NCBI RefSeq assembly: GCF_022790535.1
Contig: NZ_LOHG01000007.1
Location: forward strand, 243,792 to 305,570
Direction of reading: 5' to 3'
DNA: 61,779 nucleotides
Origin: Pseudomonas maioricensis
GTDB taxonomy: Bacteria > Pseudomonadota > Gammaproteobacteria > Pseudomonadales > Pseudomonadaceae
Shown here in pieces: positions 1 to 8,010 of the stretch. Position 1 is the stretch's first letter. Each line of letters opens with the position of its first letter. The notes under the pieces are model-generated. The model was not told where the DNA came from. It saw only the letters and a program-made list of their open reading frames with translations, and did not search any database. The position numbers and the translations under genes are program-made.

Positions 1-2
1 CC

Positions 3-16
3 GAGCTTGCTCGCGA
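3..16. repeat. Partial REP-like element at window edge
   Basis: The motif gagcttgctcgcga matches the core of the REP pair found at 46553-46621. Only one half is visible because the window begins here, so the full element cannot be judged. Confidence 0.4.
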
Positions 17-170
17 AAAACGATGATGTGGTCTGTCTGAACGGAAACTGGCAACTTTACGGCGCTCACCTTGCCGCTTATGCCACTCCCAGCGGAAATG
101 CCTTGCCGCTTTTCTGGCATTGCCACTGCCTCCTGACCCGGCAACCCCTTGAAACAGGGCGTTTCTCAGA

Positions 171-187
171 TTGGCACGCTGATTGCT
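171..187 (+). promoter_or_regulatory. Sigma54 (RpoN) promoter for flgBCDE
   Basis: TTGGCACG-CTGA-TTGCT is a near-perfect -24/-12 promoter. GG is at 173-174 and GC at 185-186, exactly 10 bases apart, and flgB starts 47 bases past the GC. It fits the known FleQ/FleR-RpoN control of rod and hook genes in Pseudomonas. Confidence 0.9.
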
Positions 188-233
188 ATGTCTCTATCAA
201 GAAAATCTGGTCAACCGGTAAAGGTTTCCCGAA

Positions 234-641
234 ATGAGCATCAGCTTCGATAAAGCGCTAGGTATTCACGAAAAGGCACTGAGCTTTCGCGCTCAGCGTG
301 CCGAAGTGCTTGCCAATAACATCACCAACGCCGACACGCCTAACTACAAGGCTCGCGATCTGGACTTCTCGTCCGTGCTGGCCGCTGAGAGCGACAAGGC
401 AAAAAACGGCAAGTTTGGCCTGAACATGACCAATAGCCGTCATATCGAAGCTGAAGGCCTGGGCAACACAGACGGTACCTTGATGTACCGCACACCGTCT
501 GCGCCGTCGCTGGATCAGAACACCGTCGATGCTCAGGTTGAAGGCGCCAATTATGCGGAGAACTCCGTCGGTTTCCAGGCCAGCTTCACCCTGCTCAACA
601 GTAAATTCAAAGGGCTGGTTGCAGCCCTTCGCGGAGAGTAA
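234..641 (+). CDS. flgB: Flagellar proximal rod protein FlgB
   Basis: FlgB is a proximal rod subunit, exported through the flagellar type III apparatus and polymerised in the periplasm above the MS ring. The 135-residue product has the normal length. Near the N terminus it carries the rod/hook family motif (RAEVLANNITNADTPNYKARD, within residues 21-42), with a helical C terminus as expected for axial proteins. It is first in flgBCDE, directly downstream of a sigma54 promoter, and ends three bases before flgC. Identification is secure from the motif and gene order. Confidence 0.98.
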   Translation: MSISFDKALGIHEKALSFRAQRAEVLANNITNADTPNYKARDLDFSSVLAAESDKAKNGKFGLNMTNSRHIEAEGLGNTDGTLMYRTPSAPSLDQNTVDAQVEGANYAENSVGFQASFTLLNSKFKGLVAALRGE

Positions 642-644
642 TTC

Positions 645-1085
645 ATGTCTCTAGCCAACGTCTTCAACATTGCCGGTAGCGGCATGAGTGCTCAGACCAC
701 TCGTTTGAATACCACCGCCAGTAACATCGCCAACGCCGAAACAGTGTCTTCGAGCATGGATCAGACCTATCGCGCCCGTCATCCGGTGTTCGCGACGGTT
801 TTCCAGCAAAGCCAGCAGGGCGGCGGTTCGCTGTTTCAAGAGCAGGGCGAAGCCGGGCAGGGCGTACAGGTCAACGGCATCATCGAAGATGCTTCTAACC
901 TTGAAGCACGCTACGAGCCCAATCACCCGTCTGCCGATGGCAATGGCTACGTGTACTACCCGAACGTGAACGTCGTTGAAGAAATGGCCGATATGATTTC
1001 TGCCAGTCGCTCGTTCCAGACCAACGCGGAAATCATGAATACCGCCAAATCAATGATGCAGAAGGTCCTGACCCTCGGTCAGTGA
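645..1085 (+). CDS. flgC: Flagellar proximal rod protein FlgC
   Basis: Proximal rod subunit that assembles with FlgB and FlgF. The 146-residue product has the N-terminal axial motif (NTTASNIANAET, about residues 22-33) and the conserved C-terminal block with NVVEEMADMI and the QTNAEIMNTAKSMMQKVL region that forms the paired helix of the rod. It lies three bases after flgB and 15 bases before flgD in the same operon. Confidence 0.98.
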   Translation: MSLANVFNIAGSGMSAQTTRLNTTASNIANAETVSSSMDQTYRARHPVFATVFQQSQQGGGSLFQEQGEAGQGVQVNGIIEDASNLEARYEPNHPSADGNGYVYYPNVNVVEEMADMISASRSFQTNAEIMNTAKSMMQKVLTLGQ

Positions 1086-1100
1086 TAAGGGGCGAATAAC

Positions 1101-1781
1101 ATGGCCGTTGAAAACGATGTATCAACGAATTTTATAAATGCGCTGCAAAACCCTGCCGCGTCTTCTTCGTCGAAGAATGACGCGCTGGGCAAAGATGCTT
1201 TCCTGCAGTTGCTGGTTACCCAGATGAAAAACCAGAACCCGCTGGAGCCGCAGGACAACGGTGAGTTCGTTGCTCAGCTGGCGCAATTCAGCAGCCTGGA
1301 AAGCATGCAGAACCTGACGTCGACAGTAGACAGCATTGCTGGCCTCTATCAATCGTCGCAAGCGCTGCAGGCCTCTTCGCTGGTCGGGCGCTCGGTCATC
1401 GTCAATGCCGGTTCGACCACCGTCGATACCACTAAAGGCATGACCGGTTCGGTTGTTGTGCCGTCGGCAAGTTCGGTGACAACTGTGAAGATTTATGACC
1501 CACAGTTGAACCTGGTCAAGACCATTGATATGGGCACCCAGTCTGCCGGTAACGCAAGTTTCACCTGGGACGGCACCAATGATGCCGGTGAAAAAGTGGC
1601 TGCAGGCAACTACAGCTTCGTGGCTAACGGTTCTCTGGAAGGCAAGTCGACTTCGTTGGCGACTTATCTACCTGCAACGGTCAATAGCGTAACGACCGGG
1701 GTTAACGGTGCAGAAATGGTACTTAATCTGGCCGGCGGCCAAAGTATCGGTCTGTCCCAAGTAAAAACTATCGGAATTTAG
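1101..1781 (+). CDS. flgD: Hook-capping protein FlgD
   Basis: FlgD is the scaffold that caps the growing hook and allows FlgE to polymerise; it is discarded when the hook is complete. The 226-residue product has the N-terminal FlgD signature (KDAFLQLLVTQMKNQNPLEP, about residues 31-50) followed by the FlgD-type beta domain with the FTWDGTNDAGEKVAAGNY block near residues 154-171. Operon position between flgC and flgE supports the call. Confidence 0.98.
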   Translation: MAVENDVSTNFINALQNPAASSSSKNDALGKDAFLQLLVTQMKNQNPLEPQDNGEFVAQLAQFSSLESMQNLTSTVDSIAGLYQSSQALQASSLVGRSVIVNAGSTTVDTTKGMTGSVVVPSASSVTTVKIYDPQLNLVKTIDMGTQSAGNASFTWDGTNDAGEKVAAGNYSFVANGSLEGKSTSLATYLPATVNSVTTGVNGAEMVLNLAGGQSIGLSQVKTIGI

Positions 1782-1809
1782 AGCCGACTCGACGGCGAAG
1801 GAGTGTTAC

Positions 1810-3165
1810 ATGTCATTCAATACCGGTCTTAGTGGGCTCTATGCGGCGAACAAAAGTCTCGACGTGGCGGGCAACAACATTGCCAACGTTGCGACCACGG
1901 GTTTCAAAGCTTCCCGTGTGGAGTTTGCCGACCAATACGCGCAATCCATTCGTGGTACTTCCGGCAACACCAACGTCGGCAGCGGCGTAAGAACAGCAGC
2001 GGTGTCCCAGCAGTTTACCCAGGGCACCCTGACCACCGGTACCGCGAACAGCCTTGACCTTGCGATCAACGGTAACGGCTTCTTCATGATCAGCAACAAT
2101 GGCGAAAGTCTGTACACCCGTGCCGGTGCATTTCACACCGACAAGGAAGGCTATATCGTCAACAGCTCGGGCATGAACCTGCAGGGCTATAACGTCGATG
2201 CTGATGGCAACGTGGTAACCGGGATTGTGCAAAACCTGCGTGTCGATTCGTCGAACCTGGCGCCAAACCCGACTAACAACGTAACGATCACGTCGAACCT
2301 TAACTCCACCGCTGTTGCTCCTACGGTTTCACCGTTCGACCAGTCGAATGTCAAAACGTACAACAGCACGTTCAGTACTCCGATCTACGACTCTCAGGGT
2401 AATCAGCACTCTCTGGATCAGTATTTCGTGAAAACCGGTACTAACACTTGGGACATGTATACCCTGATTGACGGTCGTTCTATTGATAGTCCGGCGACGA
2501 CGTCTCCTGACGTGGTGACGCCGAGCGTCAACACTCTGACCTTCGACTCATCCGGTAAGCTGGTCAGTACGACAGTCAAGTCGCCGGTTCCAGTTCCTCC
2601 AGCATTGGCCAACGTTGCTGTGAATGCTGACGGCACGATGCAGATCAATAACTGGAACCCAGCGCTCAACTCAGGTACGGCCACAGTGCCTAACTGGGTG
2701 GATAACGGTGCTGATCCTGCGGTAGGCGGCGTCCAGTTGGATATGTTGGCAACCACACAAACTGCTTCGGTTTCCGGTGCTATCGCCAAGAGCCAGAACG
2801 GCTACGCGACTGGCCAGATCAGCTCCATGAACGTCGACGCTACCGGCAACATGTTCGCCACCTACACCAACGGTCAGTCGAAGGTGATTGGTCAGGTTTC
2901 GCTGACCAACTTCGCCAACGTCCAGGGCTTGTCTCCTGCGGGCGGCACCAACTGGCGTGAAACCTTCTCTTCCGGTGTGCCTGTCACTGGCGCTCCTCAG
3001 TCGGGCACCCTGGGTGACATCACCGGGCAGGCGCTGGAAGACTCCAACGTTGACCTGACCATGGAGCTGGTTAACCTGATCAAGGCGCAGAGCAACTATC
3101 AGGCTAACGCCAAGACGATCTCCACCCAGAGCACCATCATGCAGACCACTATTCAGATGGCTTGA
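1810..3165 (+). CDS. flgE: Flagellar hook protein FlgE
   Basis: FlgE polymerises into the hook, the universal joint between rod and filament. The 451-residue product begins with the axial domain (GLSGLYAANKSLDVAGNNIAN) and ends with the conserved C-terminal helix (ANAKTISTQSTIMQTTIQ). The middle holds a single FlgE D2-type outer domain, roughly residues 178-325, including QYFVKTGTNTWDMYTLIDGR. It is the last gene before the terminator at 3193-3220. A second, longer FlgE paralog follows; this copy has the more typical size and operon position, so I infer it is the main hook subunit. Confidence 0.97.
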   Translation: MSFNTGLSGLYAANKSLDVAGNNIANVATTGFKASRVEFADQYAQSIRGTSGNTNVGSGVRTAAVSQQFTQGTLTTGTANSLDLAINGNGFFMISNNGESLYTRAGAFHTDKEGYIVNSSGMNLQGYNVDADGNVVTGIVQNLRVDSSNLAPNPTNNVTITSNLNSTAVAPTVSPFDQSNVKTYNSTFSTPIYDSQGNQHSLDQYFVKTGTNTWDMYTLIDGRSIDSPATTSPDVVTPSVNTLTFDSSGKLVSTTVKSPVPVPPALANVAVNADGTMQINNWNPALNSGTATVPNWVDNGADPAVGGVQLDMLATTQTASVSGAIAKSQNGYATGQISSMNVDATGNMFATYTNGQSKVIGQVSLTNFANVQGLSPAGGTNWRETFSSGVPVTGAPQSGTLGDITGQALEDSNVDLTMELVNLIKAQSNYQANAKTISTQSTIMQTTIQMA

Positions 3166-3192
3166 TGAAAGTCGCTGTATTAGCTGCTCCAG

Positions 3193-3220
3193 AAAGCCCC
3201 TTTTCGAAGGGGCTTTTTTA
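3193..3220 (+). terminator. Rho-independent terminator after flgE
   Basis: The stem aaagcccctt/aaggggcttt has a four-base loop and runs into a T tract. It closes the flgBCDE operon and separates it from the second hook-protein gene. Confidence 0.9.
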
Positions 3221-3320
3221 TGGGCGTTTGAATAATAAAATTCGGTCCTACAGTAAGTAGTAAATTCCGGATAGGTCACGCAATGACCTTGGAAATTTCC
3301 CACGCACGATGATGTGAGAA

Positions 3321-3348
3321 TAAAACTTCCTCAATAAAAAACCGATCA
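3321..3348 (+). promoter_or_regulatory. Possible sigma28 (FliA) promoter for the second flgE
   Basis: TAAA at 3321-3324 and ACCGATCA at 3341-3348 resemble the FliA consensus TAAA-N15-GCCGATAA, but the spacer is 16 and the -10 box has two mismatches. No GG-N10-GC element is visible between the flgE terminator and this gene. The call is tentative. Confidence 0.3.
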
Positions 3349-3367
3349 CGGTAAAAAGGGAGTTTTC

Positions 3368-5116
3368 ATGTCGTTCAATGTTTCTATTGGTGGAATAAAA
3401 GCAGCAAATAAAAGACTCGAAGTGACGGGTAATAATATCGCCAACGTTGGCACGGTCGGATTCAAATCGTCACGAGCGCAGTTTTCTGCCTTGTATTCAT
3501 CCTCGTATCTTGGGAGTGGGCAGAACTCGGTGGGTGATGGTGTGCGCCTGGCTTCCGTCAGGCAGAACTTCAATCAGGGCGAGAGCATAACCACTTCAGG
3601 GAGCCCGCTTGATATGCGGATCCAGGGCAACGGCTTTTTTGTGGTCAGTGATCGTGGCTCTCTTGCTTACACTCGTGCGGGCGCCTTCCTCAAGGATGCG
3701 CAGGATTATGTCGTCGATGATGAAGGAGGGCGTCTGCAGGGGTATGCCGCCAATGACAGCGGCGAAATCATGACAGGGGTGCGCACCGACCTGAAAATTG
3801 ACACGTCGAATATCGCACCCAAAGCGACAACACGGGTTGCCGGAAATATCAACCTGGACGCCTCTCTGGCCTCAATGGCGCAGGTGCCGGTATTTGACCC
3901 GGGAAATCCCGCTACTTATACGCGCATGACCAGCCGGACGATCATGGATGAAGGCGCCGATCCATTGCCGCCTGCTGCGCATGAGCTCAAGCAATACTTC
4001 GTCAAGACTGAAGATAATCAGTGGTCAATGTACGTCTTGATTGATGGGCGTAACCCCTTGGATCCGGCCAGTGTCAGCCCGCAACAGGTGACGCTGGAAA
4101 AGGCTGCGGACGGCACGGTGCGCTTCTCGGGCAATAACCAGCACATCAGGAAAATATCCGATACCGAGTTTTCGTTACAGGGCTGGCGACCCGCAGAGCA
4201 GGTCGGCGCGGCCTGGGTAGCCAATGGTTTTGCCAATGGCGGGGCGGTGTCGTTGCCCCTGAGTGATGGTCCGGCGAGTGCGCTCAATGTTGGCGACGCA
4301 GTGATGCAAAGGCCGGTGCCGGTGTTCAAGGCAGCTGACGTGAAAACCTATAGCCGGGTGTTCGCCAGTGCGATCTTCGACAGTCAGGGAAAGCAGCACG
4401 AGCTGAAGCAGTACTTTGTCAAAGACGGGGCGAATAGTTGGCAGATGCATGTGCTGGTCAATGACCGCAACCCTTTGAACCCGGAATCAAAAGAGCCGTT
4501 GACGGCCAATGCGGTATTTAACGCTGACGGTTCGCTGAGGTCATTGACCGGCTCGCCGGGCTTGATGAATGGCGGCGCCAATAGCTTGCAGCTTGAGGGA
4601 TGGGTACCCGCGATGGCTCGCGATCCCGGGACGAGTCGCGAACGCTGGATCTCCAATGGTGCGGCAACTGCCGATGGCGGCATTGCAATCGATTTGACCA
4701 CTCTGCGTCAGCACAATGCGCCGAGCAGTCGTTCTTCACAGCAGGTTGATGGTCACTCGGCGGGGCAGTTGAACGCGTTGATCATTGGTCGCGACGGGAT
4801 TCTGCGAGGCGGATTCAGTAACGGCCTGACCCGCAATATTGGTCAGGTGATGCTGGCCAATTTCGCCAATCTGCAAGGGTTGCAGCCTCAAAGTGATACG
4901 CGCTGGACCGAGACCGTTGCCTCGGGACCGGCAGATTTCGATGCGCCGGGCGCGGGTGGTCTGGGAGGGATTATCGGTGGGGCCCTAGAAGGATCCAATG
5001 TCACCCTGGCTGACGAGTTGATCGCGTTGATTCAAGCGCAAACAGCCTATCAGGCCAACTCGAAAGCGATTTCCACCGAAGTGACGTTGATGCAGACGTT
5101 GATTCAGTCGACCTGA
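3368..5116 (+). CDS. Second FlgE-like hook protein with duplicated outer domain
   Basis: This 582-residue protein is clearly a FlgE paralog: it has the N-terminal axial block (KAANKRLEVTGNNIANVGTV), the D1 segment LDMRIQGNGFFVVSDRG, and the C-terminal helix (YQANSKAISTEVTLMQTLIQ). It is 131 residues longer than the neighbouring FlgE because the D2 domain occurs twice in tandem, at about residues 174-302 and 317-445. Both copies carry HELKQYFVK, an MYVLIDGRNPL/MHVLVNDRNPL strand, a Q/LEGW-P block and a closing WVANG/WISNG segment. The copies are well diverged, so the duplication is old. The gene stands alone after the flgE terminator; a good ribosome site (aaaggg) precedes the ATG. Role is unproven: alternative hook subunit, hook-decorating protein, or hook used under other conditions. 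Confidence 0.9.
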   Translation: MSFNVSIGGIKAANKRLEVTGNNIANVGTVGFKSSRAQFSALYSSSYLGSGQNSVGDGVRLASVRQNFNQGESITTSGSPLDMRIQGNGFFVVSDRGSLAYTRAGAFLKDAQDYVVDDEGGRLQGYAANDSGEIMTGVRTDLKIDTSNIAPKATTRVAGNINLDASLASMAQVPVFDPGNPATYTRMTSRTIMDEGADPLPPAAHELKQYFVKTEDNQWSMYVLIDGRNPLDPASVSPQQVTLEKAADGTVRFSGNNQHIRKISDTEFSLQGWRPAEQVGAAWVANGFANGGAVSLPLSDGPASALNVGDAVMQRPVPVFKAADVKTYSRVFASAIFDSQGKQHELKQYFVKDGANSWQMHVLVNDRNPLNPESKEPLTANAVFNADGSLRSLTGSPGLMNGGANSLQLEGWVPAMARDPGTSRERWISNGAATADGGIAIDLTTLRQHNAPSSRSSQQVDGHSAGQLNALIIGRDGILRGGFSNGLTRNIGQVMLANFANLQGLQPQSDTRWTETVASGPADFDAPGAGGLGGIIGGALEGSNVTLADELIALIQAQTAYQANSKAISTEVTLMQTLIQST

Positions 5117-5308
5117 TCAGATCGAGCAATCTGACTTGATAAAGGAGCCGTTAAGTCGTTTCCAGCCCTTGCCGGGGCTGGTTTGCGCGCAGACGACACG
5201 GTCTGCGCCTTGCCATTTGTAATAGCGGGCGTTTTTGGCCTGGCTGGCGGGCGTAACCATCATCAGGGTTATGGCAATGATCAGGGCGTAACCTGCATGA
5301 GTGTTCAT
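5117..5308 (-). CDS. Small putative secreted protein
   Basis: The only minus-strand gene that looks real. The chosen ATG at 5308 gives 63 residues with a hydrophobic signal-like segment (YALIIAITLMMV) ending near PASQA, then a mature part of about 40 residues containing YYKWQGADRVVCAQ and a C-terminal Cys (KSDC). Two cysteines in the mature part could form a disulfide in the periplasm. The YKW start is loosely reminiscent of DUF4124-type periplasmic proteins, but I do not recognise the family with confidence. An upstream in-frame ATG at 5380 would add 24 residues before the signal, which is unlikely. It converges with the second flgE, the two stop codons abutting at 5116/5117. No clear ribosome site is visible. 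Confidence 0.55.
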   Translation of the reverse strand: MNTHAGYALIIAITLMMVTPASQAKNARYYKWQGADRVVCAQTSPGKGWKRLNGSFIKSDCSI

Positions 5309-5442
5309 GTCAGTGTTCGGGTGCTCTATGGGTTGCGTTGAGGCAGAGCCTATCACTGAGTGAGTTTGATTCAGAGTCATTTTCTGGCGCGGGTTTGATC
5401 TTTGCGCAGTTTTTTTGGCGGCTCAAACCACTTCACTCTCGA

Positions 5443-5466
5443 AATGTGGCAATCCTCCGCCACATT
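5443..5466. repeat. Perfect inverted repeat upstream of flgF promoter
   Basis: AATGTGGC and GCCACATT are perfect 8-base arms separated by 8 bases. The repeat lies about 80 bases upstream of the flgF -24 box, between the small minus-strand gene and flgF. It could be an operator or enhancer site, or a chance hairpin. The rest of the 308-base gap (5309-5616) holds the sigma54 promoter and nothing else I can name. Confidence 0.5.
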
Positions 5467-5545
5467 CCGGTCATGGACTTCAGTCGGCGCCGCTGGCGTG
5501 TCCGTTTTTGCTGAACATTCAGTGCTTTGTATCGCGTCTTACAAG

Positions 5546-5562
5546 TTGGTCCGGATATTGCT
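5546..5562 (+). promoter_or_regulatory. Sigma54 promoter for flgFGHIJKL
   Basis: TTGGTCCG-GATA-TTGCT, with GG at 5548-5549 and GC at 5560-5561 (10 bases between). It lies 55 bases upstream of the chosen flgF start, which also rules out the longer reading frame that would begin at 5527. Confidence 0.85.
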
Positions 5563-5616
5563 ATCTCCCTGTTAGAACAGCTACAGGCGGCAAGCGTCTG
5601 TCAGAGGAGGATGACT

Positions 5617-6354
5617 GTGGACAAGTTGCTTTACGTCGCGATGAGCGGTGCATCTGAAAACGCCGTTGCGCAAAAGGCTCATGCCAACAACCTGGCAAAC
5701 GTATCGACCAATGGCTTCATGCGTGACCTTGAGCAGGCGCGTTCGATGCCGGTATTTGGCGAGGTTCAGCCTTCGCGTGCCTATGCCATGAGCGAACGTC
5801 CCGGTACTGACTTCAGTGGCGGCGCATTGATCGAAACCGGTCGCGAACTGGATATCGCGGTCAAGGGTGATGGCTGGATTGCTGTTCAGACCCCTGACGG
5901 TGGTGAGGCTTATACCCGTAGCGCAGGCATGAATATTGATGCCGTGGGTGTGCTTCGTGCTGGCAACGGTTTGCCGGTCATGGGCAACGGCGGTCCTATT
6001 GCCGTGCCGCCTCAGCAGCAAATTGAAATCGGCGCCGACGGCACCATCAGCGTTCGTTCGTTGGGTGAAAGCGCTCAGGTGATGGCCCAGGTAGACCGCA
6101 TCAAGCTGGTCAGACCTGACGTGTCCACCATGGAAAAAGGCCCTGATGGCTTGATCCACCTCAAGAGCGGTGCCGCTGCTCCGGCAGATGCCAACGTTCA
6201 GGTCGAGTCGGGTTTCCTGCAGGCCAGCAACGTTAATGCCGTGGAAGAAATGACCGCCGTGCTGGCGCTGTCCCGCCAGTTTGAATTGCACGTCAAGATG
6301 ATGAAAACCGCCGAGACCAATGACGAGTCCGCGACTCGCATCTTGCAAGGCTAA
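5617..6354 (+). CDS. flgF: Flagellar proximal rod protein FlgF
   Basis: FlgF is a rod subunit. The start is set at GTG 5617: the ribosome site aggagg at 5605-5610 is six bases upstream of this GTG but directly abuts the ATG at 5611, and the product then begins MDKLLYVAMSGA as in other Pseudomonas FlgF. This gives 245 residues, the usual length. It carries the axial motif HANNLANVSTNGF and the flagellar basal-body C-terminal block (GFLQASNVNAVEEMTAVLAL). It opens the flgFGHIJKL run. Confidence 0.95.
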   Translation: MDKLLYVAMSGASENAVAQKAHANNLANVSTNGFMRDLEQARSMPVFGEVQPSRAYAMSERPGTDFSGGALIETGRELDIAVKGDGWIAVQTPDGGEAYTRSAGMNIDAVGVLRAGNGLPVMGNGGPIAVPPQQQIEIGADGTISVRSLGESAQVMAQVDRIKLVRPDVSTMEKGPDGLIHLKSGAAAPADANVQVESGFLQASNVNAVEEMTAVLALSRQFELHVKMMKTAETNDESATRILQG

Positions 6355-6401
6355 CGATTGATAGCTTGCGTCGATGATCCGACGCTCGAGGAGATTCAAG
6401 A

Positions 6402-7190
6402 ATGCTTCCAGCACTGTATGTAGCCAAAACCGGTCTCGCCGCTCAGGACATGAACCTGACGACCATTTCCAACAACCTGGCCAACGTGTCGACCACTGGC
6501 TTTAAAAGTGATCGCGCTGAATTCCAGGACCTGCTTTATCAGATCAAGCGCCAGCCGGGTGCTCAGTCGACCCAGGACAGCGAATTGCCGTCGGGTCTGC
6601 AACTGGGTACCGGTGTACGCATTGTCGGCACGCAGAAAAACTTCACTGCCGGTAGCCTGGAAACCACCGAAAACCCGCTCGACATCGCGGTCAACGGTCG
6701 TGGTTTCCTGCAGATCATGCAGCCGGACGGCACTATCGCTTACACCCGTGACGGTACTTTCCACCTGGACGGCAACGGCCAGATCGTGACCGCCAACGGT
6801 TACGCGCTGGAGCCTGCAATCGTGGTTCCACAAAACGCCCAGACCTTCACGGTCGGTCAGGACGGCACTGTGTCGATCACCCTGGCGGGTGCTGCTGCAA
6901 CGCCACAGATCATCGGCAACATCCAGACTGCTGACTTCATCAACCCGGCCGGTTTGCAGGCTCAGGGCGGCAACCTCTTCCTGGAAACTGCCTCCAGCGG
7001 TGCACCGCAAGTCGGTACGCCTGGCTTGAACGGTCTGGGTACTACGTTGCAGAACACGCTGGAAGCTTCCAACGTCAGCACTGTTGAAGAGCTGGTGAAC
7101 ATGATCACCACTCAGCGCGCTTACGAGATGAACTCCAAGGTCATCTCCACCGCTGACCAGATGCTGCAGAACCTGACGCAGAATCTGTAA
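6402..7190 (+). CDS. flgG: Flagellar distal rod protein FlgG
   Basis: FlgG builds the distal rod, the drive shaft inside the P and L rings. The 262-residue product has the typical length and motifs: N-terminal TISNNLANVSTTGFKSDRAEF, the FlgG segment LDIAVNGRGFLQIM, and the C-terminal ASNVSTVEELVNMITTQRAYEMNSKVI helix region. A ribosome site (aggag) precedes the ATG. It is 47 bases after flgF. Confidence 0.98.
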   Translation: MLPALYVAKTGLAAQDMNLTTISNNLANVSTTGFKSDRAEFQDLLYQIKRQPGAQSTQDSELPSGLQLGTGVRIVGTQKNFTAGSLETTENPLDIAVNGRGFLQIMQPDGTIAYTRDGTFHLDGNGQIVTANGYALEPAIVVPQNAQTFTVGQDGTVSITLAGAAATPQIIGNIQTADFINPAGLQAQGGNLFLETASSGAPQVGTPGLNGLGTTLQNTLEASNVSTVEELVNMITTQRAYEMNSKVISTADQMLQNLTQNL

Positions 7191-7283
7191 CACCTTGATG
7201 TACCTGTTTGACCTGTTGCTGTACCCGCTCAATTCGATGAGGCGTCTGCCTGGCGCCTGCTACACCGCGAGGTTTTAAGTGTC

Positions 7284-7997
7284 ATGAAACGGCTATCTGT
7301 TCTGCGGTTTTCAATGTTGGTGGTGCCATTCTGTGGAGTTGCTCTGCTGGCAGGCTGCGTTGCGCCCAATGCCAAACCTAATGACCCTTATTACGCGCCG
7401 GTGATGCCGCGTACACCGCTGCCTGCTGCGGCGAACAACGGTTCGATTTATCAGGCAGGTTTTGAGCAGAACATGTATGGCGACCGCAAGGCTTTCCGTG
7501 TGGGCGACATCATCACCATTACCCTGTCGGAGCGTATGGCGGCGAGCAAGGCAGCCAGTTCGGCCATCACCAAAGACAGCACCGCCAATATCGGTCTGAC
7601 CTCGCTGTTTGGTTCCAGCCTGGTCACCAACAACCCGATTGGTCGTAACGATTTGAGCCTGAGCGCTGGCTACAACGGTGCGCGTTCCACTGAAGGCGAC
7701 GGCAAGGCTGCGCAGAGCAACAGTCTGACCGGTTCGGTCACGGTCACTGTTGCCGACGTGATGCCTAACGGCATTCTCGCGGTGCGTGGCGAGAAGTGGA
7801 TGACCCTGAACACCGGTGATGAACTGGTGCGTATTGCGGGTCTGGTTCGCGCTGATGACATCGCCACCGATAACACCGTTTCGTCCACTCGTGTGGCCGA
7901 TGCGCGCATTACGTATTCAGGTACTGGTGCATTTGCCGATTCGAGCCAGCCAGGCTGGTTTGACCGGTTCTTCCTCAGCCCGTTGTTCCCTTTCTGA
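7284..7997 (+). CDS. flgH: Flagellar L-ring lipoprotein FlgH
   Basis: FlgH forms the L ring, the bushing in the outer membrane. The 237-residue product begins with a lipoprotein signal peptide and a lipobox (LLAGC, lipidated Cys about residue 25). The mature part has the family segments [19 protein letters not shown] and [12 protein letters not shown]. It is 13 bases upstream of flgI, the P-ring partner. Confidence 0.98.
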   Translation: MKRLSVLRFSMLVVPFCGVALLAGCVAPNAKPNDPYYAPVMPRTPLPAAANNGSIYQAGFEQNMYGDRKAFRVGDIITITLSERMAASKAASSAITKDSTANIGLTSLFGSSLVTNNPIGRNDLSLSAGYNGARSTEGDGKAAQSNSLTGSVTVTVADVMPNGILAVRGEKWMTLNTGDELVRIAGLVRADDIATDNTVSSTRVADARITYSGTGAFADSSQPGWFDRFFLSPLFPF

Positions 7998-8010
7998 TAG
8001 CGGGATAAAC

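Noticed and set aside
7..237. Open frame of 76 codons upstream of flgB
   Set aside because: It covers the flgB sigma54 promoter and overlaps the flgB start, and the product resembles nothing; taken as leader DNA.
3368..5116. The second flgE as an assembly duplication of the first
   Set aside because: The DNA is diverged throughout, the domain layout differs and flanks are unique, so it is a true paralog.
5491..5512. Possible -24/-12 element TGGCGTG...TTGCT before flgF
   Set aside because: GG and GC are 13 bases apart, three too many; the site at 5546 has correct spacing.
5527..5616. Longer flgF start
   Set aside because: It would begin upstream of the -12 box of the flgF promoter and has no ribosome site; GTG 5617 is well supported.
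6396..7232. Long antisense frames across flgG and many other genes
   Set aside because: High-GC third-position bias of the sense genes leaves long frames open on the other strand; none has family motifs or initiation signals.
7816..8010. Upstream extension of flgI inside flgH
   Set aside because: It would hide the clear signal peptide that begins at 8011 and overlaps flgH coding sequence out of frame.
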